Source: CAYWKS01 sp964458935
GTDB lineage: Bacteria > Planctomycetota > Phycisphaerae > Phycisphaerales > Zrk34
Assembly: GCA_964458935.1 (NCBI GenBank)
Contig: CAYWKS010000043.1
Span: 1 to 19,015 of the forward strand
Length of the DNA stretch: 19,015 bases
Direction: 5' to 3'
A model generated the notes under the pieces. The model was not told the origin of the DNA, ran no database searches, and saw nothing but the letters and a program-made list of their open reading frames with translations. Of this stretch, positions 1 through 7,299 are shown one piece after another. Numbering within the stretch: position 1 is the stretch's first letter; each line of letters begins with the position of its first letter. A program made the translations under genes and the position numbers.

Positions 1-1225
1 GGGGCATCGACTCGTTCTCGATCCGCAGTCGGCTGGCGGCCTCGTCCACGAGGTGTGTCGCCTTGTCGGGATTGTTGCGGTCGGTGATGTAGCGCGCGGA
101 CAGCCGCGCGGCCGCGACGAGCGAACCGTCCTGGATCCGCACGCCGTGGTGCGCCTCGTACCGCGGCTTGAGCCCGCGCAGGATCGCCACGGTGTCCTCG
201 ACGCTCGGCTCGGCCACGTAGACCTGCTGGAAGCGGCGCTCCAGCGCCGCGTCCTTCTCGATGTGCCGCCGATACTCGTCGAGCGTCGTCGCGCCGATGC
301 ACCGCAGCTCACCCCGCGCCAGCATCGGCTTGAGCAGGTTGCCGGCGTCGGGAGAGCCCTCGGTCTTGCCCAGACCGACGACCGTGTGCAGCTCGTCGAT
401 GAAGAGGATGATGTGGCCCGCGGCGGTCTTGACCTCACGGAGCACGGCCTTCAGCCTCTCCTCGAATTCGCCTCGGTACTTGGCGCCGGCGACGAGCGCG
501 CCCATGTCCAGCGCGATCAGCCGGCGGTCCTTCAGGCTCGCCGGCACGTCCCCGTTGGCGATCCGCAGGGCCATGCCCTCGACGATCGCGGTCTTGCCCA
601 CGCCAGCCTCGCCGATCAGCACGGGGTTGTTCTTGGTGCGGCGGCTGAGGACCTGCATGCAGCGTCGGATCTCCTCGTCCCGGCCGATGACCGGGTCGAT
701 CTTGCCCTGCCGCGCCAGCTCGACCAGGTCGCTGCCGTACTTCTCCAGCGCCTCGTAATGCTGCTCGGCATCCGGGCTGGTGACGTGCTGGCCCTTGCGC
801 ATCTGCCGCATCGCGTCCAGCAGGTGCTTGCGCTCCACACCGTTGACGCTCAGCGCTTCCTTGGCATCGCCCTTCACGTCGGCCACGCCGAGCAACAGGT
901 GCTCCGTGGAGACGTACTGATCGTGCAGGTCGGTCGCTTCCCGCTGTGCCCGGCCGATGATCTCGCCGAGATCGCGGGCCATGGCGACACTGCCCGCGCC
1001 GCTCACGGTGGGCTGGCGGCCGAGTTCGGAGTCCACAATGGAACGGAGGCGACCCGGGTCGGCGCCGACACGCTGCAGCAGCGAGCCGGTCACGCCCTGC
1101 GCATCGTCGAGCAGCGCCGCCAGCAGGTGCAGGCCCCCGACCTGCCCGTGCCCGGCGGCCTGGGCCTTCATCTGGGCGTCGGAGAGGGCCTGCTGAGCCT
1201 TGGTTGTGAACTTGTCCATATTCAT
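1..1225 (-). CDS. clpB: ATP-dependent chaperone ClpB, N-terminal part (partial at window edge)
   Basis: The 408 codons present are the N-terminal half of the Hsp100 disaggregase ClpB, a hexameric cytoplasmic AAA+ ATPase that works with DnaK/DnaJ to pull proteins out of aggregates. Residues 3-145 are the Clp N-domain repeats. The first ATPase domain has Walker A GEAGVGKT (205-212), Walker B LFIDE (274-278), sensor-1 GATT (311-314) and a paired arginine finger in ALERRFQ (R330/R331). The stretch KNNPVLIGEAGVGKTAIVEG is typical of ClpB/ClpA proteins. Walker A has Ala where most ClpB proteins have Pro. The ATG at 1225 is preceded by GAGGT with 8 bases spacing; an in-frame ATG at 1219 is worse placed. 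The coiled-coil M domain and the second ATPase domain lie beyond the window start. ClpC is less likely from the N-domain sequence. An AT-rich promoter region lies upstream. Confidence 0.95.
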   Translation of the reverse strand, partial: MNMDKFTTKAQQALSDAQMKAQAAGHGQVGGLHLLAALLDDAQGVTGSLLQRVGADPGRLRSIVDSELGRQPTVSGAGSVAMARDLGEIIGRAQREATDLHDQYVSTEHLLLGVADVKGDAKEALSVNGVERKHLLDAMRQMRKGQHVTSPDAEQHYEALEKYGSDLVELARQGKIDPVIGRDEEIRRCMQVLSRRTKNNPVLIGEAGVGKTAIVEGMALRIANGDVPASLKDRRLIALDMGALVAGAKYRGEFEERLKAVLREVKTAAGHIILFIDELHTVVGLGKTEGSPDAGNLLKPMLARGELRCIGATTLDEYRRHIEKDAALERRFQQVYVAEPSVEDTVAILRGLKPRYEAHHGVRIQDGSLVAAARLSARYITDRNNPDKATHLVDEAASRLRIENESMP

Positions 1226-1284
1226 GTGGCGATACCTCGCAGCAACAGTGAGCGAGCGGCGCGCCAGAAGACAGATAAGCACGA

Positions 1285-1312
1285 AATATATAAACACAGT
1301 CCGGCCATTTAA
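1285..1312 (-). promoter_or_regulatory. Candidate clpB promoter
   Basis: On the minus strand TTAAAT (1312-1307) and TATATT (1290-1285) are separated by 16 bases and lie about 60 bases upstream of the clpB start, in an AT-rich island within otherwise GC-rich DNA. I see no clear sigma-32 box and no CIRCE operator. The -35 match is weak. Confidence 0.3.
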
Positions 1313-1326
1313 TTATGAAACTGGCC
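1303..1326. repeat. Imperfect inverted repeat upstream of clpB
   Basis: GGCCATTT and AAACTGGCC face each other across a 7-base AT-rich centre. The arms are complementary apart from one extra base. The repeat overlaps or abuts the candidate -35 of clpB, so it could be an operator. It does not match CIRCE. Confidence 0.3.
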
Positions 1327-1389
1327 GTACGCTGGGCACTGTCATTATGGCAGATGCGGCACGGTGGACTGTGAAACGGCGCAGGAAAC

Positions 1390-1416
1390 AGGCCGCCGCC
1401 TGATGGGCGACGGCCT
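1390..1416 (-). terminator. Hairpin terminator after the AhpD-like gene
   Basis: On the minus strand an 11-bp stem (AGGCCGTCGCC / GGCGGCGGCCT, one U-G wobble) closes a 5-base loop. It starts 37 bases past the stop codon of the AhpD-like gene and is followed by a short mixed T-containing tail (GTTTCC). It would separate that gene from clpB. Confidence 0.6.
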
Positions 1417-1452
1417 GGGAGCATAATGTCGCTGGCGCGACGGCGATGCGGC

Positions 1453-1998
1453 TTACGCCGACTGAACTTCAGGCACGGCCGGGAAGTCCAGTTCCGTGTC
1501 GTTCACGTGATTGATGATGTTGGTGTAGTAGTTGATGGCGATGTGGGCGGTGACTTCGGCGATCGCACCGTCGTCGTAGCCGGCGTCACGCACCGCCTGC
1601 ACATCGGCGTCCTCGACGAAGCCCTTGGTGTCGATCACGCGGCGGGTGAAGTTGGCCAGGACCTTGTGCTTCGCGTCGCTGGGCTTGCCCTGGCGGATCG
1701 CCAGCGCTTCATCGGCGCTCAGGCCGGCCGCTCGGGCTGCGCCGGTGTGCGCCGCGGCGCAGTACTCGCAGCCGTTGGCCTCGGCGGTGACCAGGGCGAT
1801 GACCTCCGCCTCGGCGGCGTCGAGCGTGCCCTGCGCCAGGGCGCCCTTGCCCTGGAGGTAGAAACCGACGGCGGCGGGCGAGTTGCCCATCGCCTTGATC
1901 GTGTTGGGGACCTTGCCCATCTTCTGCTTGATCTTGTCGTACATCTCGGCGGTCTGCGGGGCGGCGTTTTCCTTCTCGACGGTCTGCAGGCGTGGCAT
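1453..1998 (-). CDS. AhpD/carboxymuconolactone decarboxylase family protein (alkylhydroperoxidase-like)
   Basis: A 181-residue cytoplasmic protein of the AhpD-like fold, which usually reduces peroxides through a thiol pair. The family signature E-x3-C-x2-C-x3-H is intact: E73, C77, C80 and H84 in EANGCEYCAAAH. The N-terminal NTIKAMGNSP and the C-terminal AHIAINYYTNIINH stretch resemble the YciW/uncharacterised peroxidase-related subgroup. AhpD proper works with AhpC and a lipoamide partner, neither of which is here, so the physiological reductant and substrate are unknown. The ATG is set by AGGAG seven bases upstream. The 74 bases upstream contain a GC hairpin, and the gene ends before a terminator, so it is probably its own unit or is weakly coupled to the gene before it. 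Confidence 0.9.
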   Translation of the reverse strand: MPRLQTVEKENAAPQTAEMYDKIKQKMGKVPNTIKAMGNSPAAVGFYLQGKGALAQGTLDAAEAEVIALVTAEANGCEYCAAAHTGAARAAGLSADEALAIRQGKPSDAKHKVLANFTRRVIDTKGFVEDADVQAVRDAGYDDGAIAEVTAHIAINYYTNIINHVNDTELDFPAVPEVQSA

Positions 1999-2036
1999 GG
2001 CACAACTCCTTTCAGAAGCTTGAAAGTGCGGGGTGA

Positions 2037-2054
2037 AGGCCGGTCGCCCGGCCT
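2037..2054 (-). promoter_or_regulatory. Hairpin between the FlgM-like gene and the ahpD-like gene
   Basis: A perfect 7-bp stem (AGGCCGG/CCGGCCT) has a loop reading GCGA on the minus strand, a GNRA tetraloop. It lies 18 bases past the stop of the upstream gene and about 40 bases before the ahpD-like start. It could be a weak terminator or a leader structure. There is no T-run. Confidence 0.35.
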
Positions 2055-2072
2055 CGCGGCGGCGTGGACGGT

Positions 2073-2465
2073 TCAGCCCACGCGTTCTGTGGAGTTGGAG
2101 TCGGCGGCCTGCGTCTCGGTTACAACCGCGTTGAATTCCGCCACATTCGACGGAAGTCGCATCTGGCCGTACGGCGAGGCGTAGGGGTTGGCCGAGGGCA
2201 GCGAGACCGGCTGGCCGTCGAAGTGGATCGGCACGTCCGTGCGCGCCGCGACGAGCGAGCGGATGCGGTCGAGGCGGTGATGGGCTTCGGTCAATGGCAT
2301 GCGCGGCAACTGCGAATGGCGGACGGAAGACAGGTCGAATGAATCGCAGTCGTCGCATCGCCTCGACTGCGTCGCGGCCGGCGCAGGGGTCGCCTGGGGC
2401 TTCGCCGCTTCCGGCGGATGCACCAGCTTCAACACCGACGCAGTTTCAATCGGACGGATGTTCAT
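2073..2465 (-). CDS. Hypothetical protein, weakly FlgM-like
   Basis: A 130-residue hydrophilic protein of unknown function. The N-terminal half is Pro/Ala-rich and probably disordered. It contains a C-D-D-C pair (CxxC), then DSFDLSSV and RLDRIRSLVAARTDV, which loosely resemble the 'dxvdlS...Rvd.Ir..ia.G' core of FlgM anti-sigma factors. The C-terminal tail (after HFDGQP) does not resemble FlgM and is rich in Asn, Pro and Ser. No signal peptide or membrane helix is visible. I chose the ATG at 2465 because a promoter-like element lies just upstream; the frame is open a further 15 codons to an ATG at 2510. There is only a poor Shine-Dalgarno (CAGGT). The FlgM assignment is tentative. Confidence 0.55.
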   Translation of the reverse strand: MNIRPIETASVLKLVHPPEAAKPQATPAPAATQSRRCDDCDSFDLSSVRHSQLPRMPLTEAHHRLDRIRSLVAARTDVPIHFDGQPVSLPSANPYASPYGQMRLPSNVAEFNAVVTETQAADSNSTERVG

Positions 2466-2480
2466 GTGACCTGAGAGCCT

Positions 2481-2510
2481 AGTGTAAGCCAGTCGCGCGG
2501 CGGATTGCAA
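2481..2510 (-). promoter_or_regulatory. Candidate promoter with a very short leader
   Basis: On the minus strand TTGCAA (2510-2505) and TACACT (2486-2481) are separated by 18 bases. Transcription would begin roughly nine bases before the ATG at 2465. The element supports that start over the upstream ATG at 2510, which lies at the edge of the -35 box. Confidence 0.4.
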
Positions 2511-2564
2511 CGACCGAAACGGTTACATCTTTGCCGGCCGATAACGGACGTGCCCGGACGAGGC

Positions 2565-2603
2565 GCGCCGCCCGCCATGCGTGTGACGACCGGCGGGTGG
2601 CGC
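2565..2603. terminator. Long GC-rich hairpin after pheA
   Basis: A 12-bp stem (GCGCCGCCCGCC / GGCGGGTGGCGC, one mismatched or wobble position depending on strand) closes a 15-base loop, beginning 7 bases past the pheA stop codon. No T-run follows on the minus strand. It is a plausible transcription end or mRNA-stabilising structure for pheA. Confidence 0.45.
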
Positions 2604-2610
2604 TTCGCCG

Positions 2611-3708
2611 CTAGCCCAGGACCTGCGTGCTCCGGGGGAACGACCCGAGGATGGTCAGGTGCAGGCAGTGCTGTCGGGCTTCCTCGAGCGCGGCGGCGAC
2701 GTTGGGGTCGCTGATGTGGCCCTCGCAGTCGAGGAAGAAGTAGTACTCCCAGTTGACGCGCTGGCTGGGGCGTTTGTCGATGTGGGTGAGGTTGATGCGG
2801 TGCTTGCTGAACACCTCGAGCACCTCGGCGAGCGCGCCGGGCTTGTGCGCGGTGGTGAACATGATCGCGGTCTTGTCCGAGCCGGTCGGCTGGGTTTCGA
2901 TCTTGCCGATGACGAAGAACCGTGTGACGTTCTGGGGGTTGTCCTCAATGTTTTCGAAGCGGATGGGCACGTCGTAGATCTGCGCGGCGAGCGACGAGCC
3001 GATCGCCGCGGCGTCGCGTTCGGCGCCGACGCGCTCGGCGGCCTTGGCGCTGGAGACGACGGTGGCGCGCTCGGCGTCGCGGAGGTGCTGGCCGAGCCAC
3101 TTGCGGCACTGCTCGAAGATCTCCGGCCTCGAGTAGACTCGCCGGATCTGTTCGGGGTCGGCGTGACTCATCACGTGGTGATGGATCGCGATGCACACCT
3201 CGGCGCAGACGCGCACGCCCGACTGGACGAAGCTGTCGAGCGTGTCGTGGATGCCCCCGCCGATCGTGTTCTCGATCGGCACGAGCCCGACCTGGCACGA
3301 GCCGCGGTCGACCTGCTCGAACACGTGGCCGATGTCGTCGGCCGGCACGTAGGCCACGCTCGAACCGAAGTGGGCCCGGGCGGCGAGGTGGCTGAACGAA
3401 CCGGCCGGCCCGAGGTAGCACACGTGCAGCGGCTGCTCGAGCGCGATCGAGGCGGAGATGATCTCGCGGTAGATCGCTTCGACCGCCGACGCGGGCAGCG
3501 GGCCGGCGTTGAGCCCGTGCACGCGCTCCATGACCCGGCGCTCGCGGTGCGGCACGTAGATCGGCGCGCCATCGGCGTCCTTGATCCGGCCGATCGCCAT
3601 CGCCAGGGTCGCGCGGCGATTCAACAGCTCGACGATCTGCCCGTCAACGCCGCAGACCTGTTCGCGGAGCGCGTCGAGCGATTCGGATTGTGCGTCCGAG
3701 TCTGGCAT
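2611..3708 (-). CDS. pheA: Bifunctional chorismate mutase / prephenate dehydratase (P-protein)
   Basis: A 365-residue enzyme that converts chorismate to prephenate and then to phenylpyruvate, the committed steps to phenylalanine. Residues 8-92 are an AroQ-type chorismate mutase (R15, R31/R32, K43 and HRERRV, 54-59). Residues 95-275 are prephenate dehydratase, with YLGPAGSFSH (98-107), PIENTIGGGIHDTLD (134-148) and the TRF motif NVTRFF (250-255). Residues 278-358 are an ACT regulatory domain with GALAEVL (291-297) and IDKRPS (309-314). The usual ESRP motif reads DKRP here, which may alter phenylalanine feedback. The length is normal for the fused enzyme. The ATG at 3708 has no Shine-Dalgarno; the frame stays open upstream, but that extension is Arg/Gly-rich and would cover the promoter. 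The gene stands alone and is divergent from the membrane protein genes. Confidence 0.95.
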   Translation of the reverse strand: MPDSDAQSESLDALREQVCGVDGQIVELLNRRATLAMAIGRIKDADGAPIYVPHRERRVMERVHGLNAGPLPASAVEAIYREIISASIALEQPLHVCYLGPAGSFSHLAARAHFGSSVAYVPADDIGHVFEQVDRGSCQVGLVPIENTIGGGIHDTLDSFVQSGVRVCAEVCIAIHHHVMSHADPEQIRRVYSRPEIFEQCRKWLGQHLRDAERATVVSSAKAAERVGAERDAAAIGSSLAAQIYDVPIRFENIEDNPQNVTRFFVIGKIETQPTGSDKTAIMFTTAHKPGALAEVLEVFSKHRINLTHIDKRPSQRVNWEYYFFLDCEGHISDPNVAAALEEARQHCLHLTILGSFPRSTQVLG

Positions 3709-3711
3709 AAT
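3682..3711 (+). promoter_or_regulatory. Candidate promoter for the first TM198-like gene
   Basis: TTCGGA (3682-3687) and CATAAT (3706-3711) are spaced by 18 bases, inside the 5' end of pheA on the opposite strand. The predicted leader is about 115 bases. The -10 matches five of six consensus bases; the -35 is weak. Confidence 0.25.
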
Positions 3712-3767
3712 GGTACAAACGGCTGGGGACCGAACGTCTGACTGACCGATACAACGACGAGGTCGCC

Positions 3768-3796
3768 ATTGTAAGCCGCGGGCACGAGCCCGCCAA
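3768..3796 (-). promoter_or_regulatory. Candidate pheA promoter
   Basis: On the minus strand TTGGCG (3796-3791), a 17-base spacer and TACAAT (3773-3768) predict a start near 3761 and a leader of about 53 bases. This is one of the better sigma-70-like matches in the window. I see no leader peptide or Phe-codon attenuator in the short leader. Confidence 0.5.
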
Positions 3797-3835
3797 CGCG
3801 ACGCGGCGCCACCGCCGAACCCACGGGCCAACGCC

Positions 3836-4699
3836 ATGCCGATCAGCGATCAGCTTCATCACTCCCTCCAGGAAATCAGCCGGCAGGTGCCGATGTGGCT
3901 TGACGTGATCGTCGCGCTGGCGGGTCTTTGGGGCGTGTTCCTGTTGCTGTTCGGCCGGCGCATCCTGCGCCCGTCGGTCGCCATGACCGGGTTGGTGCTC
4001 AGCGCCCTGACCGCGGGGCTGGTCGGCCGGCAGTTCTTCACGGGTGAGACGGTCATCGTGTGCGTGGTGGTCGGGGGGATCATTGGCGTGCTGGTGGCGT
4101 GGGCGACGTACCGGTTGTGGATGGCATTGCTGCTGGCGGTGATGCTGGCGCTGGTCGTGCCGTGGGGCGTGCTCGCCTGGCACGGCGCGCCGCCCTCGCC
4201 GATCGAGCAGCGGCTTGGCGCCGTGGGCGATCCCGATCTCGGCCAGCGCATCGCCGACCCGAGCGCCCTCGGCGACCACTTCGCCGCGGCGCCCCCGCCG
4301 TCCGACGGCGCGGCCCCGGGCGACGAGCCGTCGCAGCCGACGCTGATGGAGCGCGCCGGCGACGCCGCCGACGAGCTCGGGCGGGAGCTGCGCGACTGGT
4401 GGATCAACGACGTGAGCGCCGCGACGCGCTGGACGGCGATGACGGCCACGGCCGCGTTCGCGGTCGGCGGGTTCGTCGTCGGGCTGATCGTGCCCGAGCT
4501 GGCGGCGGCGTTGGCCACGTCGCTCGTCGGGGCGGGGTTGATCCTGGCGTCGGTGATGCGGCTGACCGGGCGTTACGCGACCGGGCTGGAGGAGTGGATG
4601 CCGGCCGGCCCGCGGATGCTGCTGATCGTGCTGGGGGCGATGACGGTGGTCGGGGCGGTGCTGCAGTGGACGGTGCTGCGTCGTCGCGGGGAAGACTGA
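3836..4699 (+). CDS. TM198 (DUF4203)-like seven-helix membrane protein with a hydrophilic loop
   Basis: A 287-residue integral membrane protein. Predicted helices lie at about 20-40, 46-65, 71-91, 94-115, 198-219, 221-242 and 260-281. Between helices 4 and 5 is a charged, Pro/Ala-rich loop of about 80 residues (116-195). The stretch FGRRILRPSVAMTGLVLSAL, at the turn after helix 1, follows the 'G.RL.r...fl.GfllG' pattern of the TM7S3/TM198-like family, and seven helices fit that family. Function is unknown; no catalytic motif is visible. The ATG at 3836 lacks a Shine-Dalgarno, and an ATG at 3893 preceded by CAGGTG is possible but would trim the residues before helix 1. The following gene is a related protein on the same strand 141 bases downstream. 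Confidence 0.75.
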   Translation: MPISDQLHHSLQEISRQVPMWLDVIVALAGLWGVFLLLFGRRILRPSVAMTGLVLSALTAGLVGRQFFTGETVIVCVVVGGIIGVLVAWATYRLWMALLLAVMLALVVPWGVLAWHGAPPSPIEQRLGAVGDPDLGQRIADPSALGDHFAAAPPPSDGAAPGDEPSQPTLMERAGDAADELGRELRDWWINDVSAATRWTAMTATAAFAVGGFVVGLIVPELAAALATSLVGAGLILASVMRLTGRYATGLEEWMPAGPRMLLIVLGAMTVVGAVLQWTVLRRRGED

Positions 4700-4719
4700 G
4701 TCGAGCATTATCGGGCCAC

Positions 4720-4749
4720 GCCGCCGCACATGTGCATTTCCCCGGCGGC
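4720..4749. repeat. Small inverted repeat between the two membrane-protein genes
   Basis: GCCGCCG (4720-4726) and CGGCGGC (4743-4749) form a 7-bp stem with a 16-base loop, 20 bases after the first TM198-like gene. There is no T-run, so a terminator role is uncertain. Confidence 0.25.
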
Positions 4750-4840
4750 GGGCGTCGATAACAACTCAGCCGCGAGGGGCGATCGATGGTTGTGCCGCGT
4801 CGCGCGATGGTGCGTGGCCGGCCATCCTGGAGGTGTCGCC

Positions 4841-5581
4841 ATGTTAAAGGTTATCGCGCAGAGCCCTGCCGCCAGCCCCGATGACAGCACCCGCACCGTC
4901 GTGCCGCAGTTGTTCGATCGCCTCGACGCGCTGGCCCACCCGGATCAGTTGGTGCCCCTGCTGGAACAGGTGGGCTGGGTCATCGCATCGATCTTCGTGG
5001 TTGTCGGCGTGCTGTGCCTGCTGCAGGGCTACAAGCTGTACAAGGGCGTGGTCATCGTCGCCGCGCTCGTGCTGGGCATGGGCGTGGGCTACCGGCTGGG
5101 CCAGCACATCCAGGCGGAGGTGATCGTCGCCGGCTGCCTGGGCGTGCTGCTGGCCGTGGTCGCCTGGCCGGCGATGAAGTACGCCGTCGCGGTGTGCGGC
5201 GGGCTGGTGGGCGCGTTCCTGGGCGCCAACGCCTGGACCGCGCTCGCCGAGCATCTGGCGGCCAACGGCAACGCCGGACTGCCCGCCGAGGAGTACTGGG
5301 CCGGGGCGCTGATCGGGCTCATGCTGCTGGGCCTGCTCAGCTTCATCCTCTTCGAGTTGTCGGTGGTCGTGTTCACCTCGATCAGCGGGTCGGTGCTGGC
5401 GGTGTTCGGGATCACGGCGCTGCTGCTGCAGGTACCGGCGTGGCGCGGGGCGATCGGCGAGGCGATCGCCGCCAACCCGCTGGTCATGCCGTTGCTCGTG
5501 GTCGTGCCCGCGGCGGTGGGGCTGGTGCTGCAGTACCAGTTTGGCGGTCTCAAGCGGGCGCCCGCGGGCGCGGAGGGATAA
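4841..5581 (+). CDS. TM198 (DUF4203)-like seven-helix membrane protein
   Basis: A 246-residue integral membrane protein. After a soluble N-terminus of about 42 residues, predicted helices lie at about 43-62, 68-88, 91-110, 111-131, 152-172, 173-198 and 213-232. LLQGYKLYKGVVIVAALVLG (60-79) matches the conserved 'GyrLfk...fl.GfllG' feature of the TM7S3/TM198-like domain better than its neighbour does. The ATG at 4841 is firmly set by GGAGGT six bases upstream; the frame is open further upstream without support. It is probably a diverged paralogue of the preceding gene, without that protein's hydrophilic loop between helices 4 and 5. No enzyme motif is seen and the function is unknown. It ends convergently against the nuo operon, with a shared hairpin between them. 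Confidence 0.8.
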   Translation: MLKVIAQSPAASPDDSTRTVVPQLFDRLDALAHPDQLVPLLEQVGWVIASIFVVVGVLCLLQGYKLYKGVVIVAALVLGMGVGYRLGQHIQAEVIVAGCLGVLLAVVAWPAMKYAVAVCGGLVGAFLGANAWTALAEHLAANGNAGLPAEEYWAGALIGLMLLGLLSFILFELSVVVFTSISGSVLAVFGITALLLQVPAWRGAIGEAIAANPLVMPLLVVVPAAVGLVLQYQFGGLKRAPAGAEG

Positions 5582-5652
5582 CCAGGCCGTGAAGCAGCGG
5601 GGCCGGGCGGCTGGTGTAGAGAACCGACCCGTCCGGTCGAACCCTGTTCAGG

Positions 5653-5679
5653 CCCGTGCGGTGATCATCGCCGCACGGG
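5653..5679. terminator. Bidirectional hairpin terminator between convergent units
   Basis: A perfect 9-bp stem (CCCGTGCGG/CCGCACGGG) is extended by a wobble pair and GA/TC pairs around the centre. On the plus strand it is followed by TCATTTC. It sits between the second TM198-like gene (plus) and the nuoN end (minus), so it can stop transcription from both sides. Confidence 0.65.
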
Positions 5680-5709
5680 TCATTTCGCATGTCGAGGATG
5701 GTCGACGGG

Positions 5710-7299
5710 TTACTCGCCGCGGTCGGCGAGGATGCTGGACGTGGCTCGGGGCAGGTCGCCGGCGCGCTGGCTCGCCCGCAGCAGCCAATTGGAACCGATG
5801 CTCAGGGCGATGACCATCGCTGCCGCGAGGATCGCCGCCGCCGTCCGCCAGGGCAGCGGTGCACGGTGGGCCTTATGGGCCGGCTCGGCGACGAAGCAGG
5901 CCCCGACGATCCGCAGGTAATACACCGCCGCGATCGCCGAGGCGATCACCAGCAGCACCACCAGCCAGACCATCCGCGGGTCGGTGCCGGCCGCGTCCGT
6001 CCCGGCGCCCAGCGCCGAGCCGATCAGGTACAGCTTGCCCCAGAACCCGACGATCGGGGGCAGGCCCGCCAGGGCGAACATGCTGATGGCCATGATCGCG
6101 GCCAGGCCCGGGTGCCGCCGCGCCAGGCCGTGCAGGTCCTCGTACGTCTGCGCCTCCTCGCCCTGCCGCTTGAGCAGGCCGATCACCGCGAACGCCCCGA
6201 GGTTCATCACGCCGTAGACCACCAGGTAGAACAGCACCGCGGCGATGCCGTTGCGGACCGGCTCGTCGCCGTCGATCAGGGCCGGGCCGGCCAGCACGCC
6301 CACCAGCATGTACCCGGTGTGGGCGATCGAGCTGTAGGCGAGCACCCGCTTGACGTTGCTCTGCCGCAGCGCCAGCGTGTTGCCGAGGAACATCGTCGCC
6401 ACCGCCATCACCCATAACAGCCAGAACAGCCCGTCGCCGAAGTCGGCCACGTCCGGGGTCGGGTCGATGGGCCAGCCGACCAGCGACACCAGCGCCACGA
6501 CCGCCACGAACCCGGCGGTCTTGGGCACAAACGCCAGGAACGCCGTGACCGGCGTCGCCGCGCCCTGGTAGACGTCGGCCGCATAGGCGTGCATCGGCGC
6601 CGCGGCGATCTTGAACGCCACGCCAACCACCGCCAGCAGCAGGCCCACCACGCCGAGCGTGTTGATGCCCTGCTCGGCGAAGACCTTCGTGATGCCGACC
6701 AGTTGATCCCCGCCGAGCGGGGTGAACAAGGTCGTGCCCGTCGATCCGTAGAGCAGCGTGAACCCGTACAGGAAGATCGCCGCGGCGAACGCCCCGAGGA
6801 AGAAGTACTTCACGCCGGCCTCGGGGCCCTGGCGATGCTCACGGGCCGTCGCCACCATCACGTACGTCGGCAGGCTCGTCAGCTCCAGCGCCAAGAACAG
6901 CCAGATCAGGTCGTCGGCCGTGGCACACAGCATCGCCCCGACCAGCGACAGCATGAAGAACCCGTAGAACTCGCCGCGGGCCACGTTGCCGGGATCGAAC
7001 GCCCCGGTCGTGACCTCATCGGCCCTGGCCTCGTCCGGCGTCTCCGCCGCCGCCAGCAGCAGCAGCAACCCCACCCCGACCACGGCGATGCGAACGTAAA
7101 TCGCCAGCGGCGTGGCCACCGGCAGGCCGAACTGATCCGGGATCACCAGCATCGCCCCGGCCACGCCCAGGCCCGCCATGCTCAGGCCCAGCGTGGCCTT
7201 GCGGATCGCGCGGCTCGGCGACAGGCCCACGATCATCACCGCGAACGCCGTCGCCGTCATGATGATCTCGGGGATGAGCATCATCGCCTTATCGCCCAT
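5710..7299 (-). CDS. nuoN: NADH-quinone oxidoreductase subunit N
   Basis: A 529-residue antiporter-like membrane subunit of respiratory complex I (NDH-1), one of the proton-pumping modules of the membrane arm. It is hydrophobic throughout. The key charged residues of the family are present: the helix-5 glutamate E139 in LALELTSLPTYV and the helix-7 lysine K230 in VGVAFKIAAAPMH. PVTAFLAFVPKTAGF contains the next conserved lysine. The length is somewhat above the usual 480-500. The ATG at 7299 follows AGGGGGG at four bases and overlaps the end of nuoM by 11 bases, typical of translational coupling. An internal ATG at 7284, just past the nuoM stop, is an alternative. It is the last gene of the nuo cluster. 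Confidence 0.96.
   Translation of the reverse strand: MGDKAMMLIPEIIMTATAFAVMIVGLSPSRAIRKATLGLSMAGLGVAGAMLVIPDQFGLPVATPLAIYVRIAVVGVGLLLLLAAAETPDEARADEVTTGAFDPGNVARGEFYGFFMLSLVGAMLCATADDLIWLFLALELTSLPTYVMVATAREHRQGPEAGVKYFFLGAFAAAIFLYGFTLLYGSTGTTLFTPLGGDQLVGITKVFAEQGINTLGVVGLLLAVVGVAFKIAAAPMHAYAADVYQGAATPVTAFLAFVPKTAGFVAVVALVSLVGWPIDPTPDVADFGDGLFWLLWVMAVATMFLGNTLALRQSNVKRVLAYSSIAHTGYMLVGVLAGPALIDGDEPVRNGIAAVLFYLVVYGVMNLGAFAVIGLLKRQGEEAQTYEDLHGLARRHPGLAAIMAISMFALAGLPPIVGFWGKLYLIGSALGAGTDAAGTDPRMVWLVVLLVIASAIAAVYYLRIVGACFVAEPAHKAHRAPLPWRTAAAILAAAMVIALSIGSNWLLRASQRAGDLPRATSSILADRGE

Noticed and set aside
53..1312. 419-codon open frame on the plus strand
   Set aside because: It is antisense to clpB, whose Walker motifs are unambiguous.
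1321..1360. CIRCE (HrcA) operator upstream of clpB
   Set aside because: GGCACTG at 1335-1341 resembles part of a CIRCE arm, but no matching GAGTGCTAA-like arm lies nine bases away.
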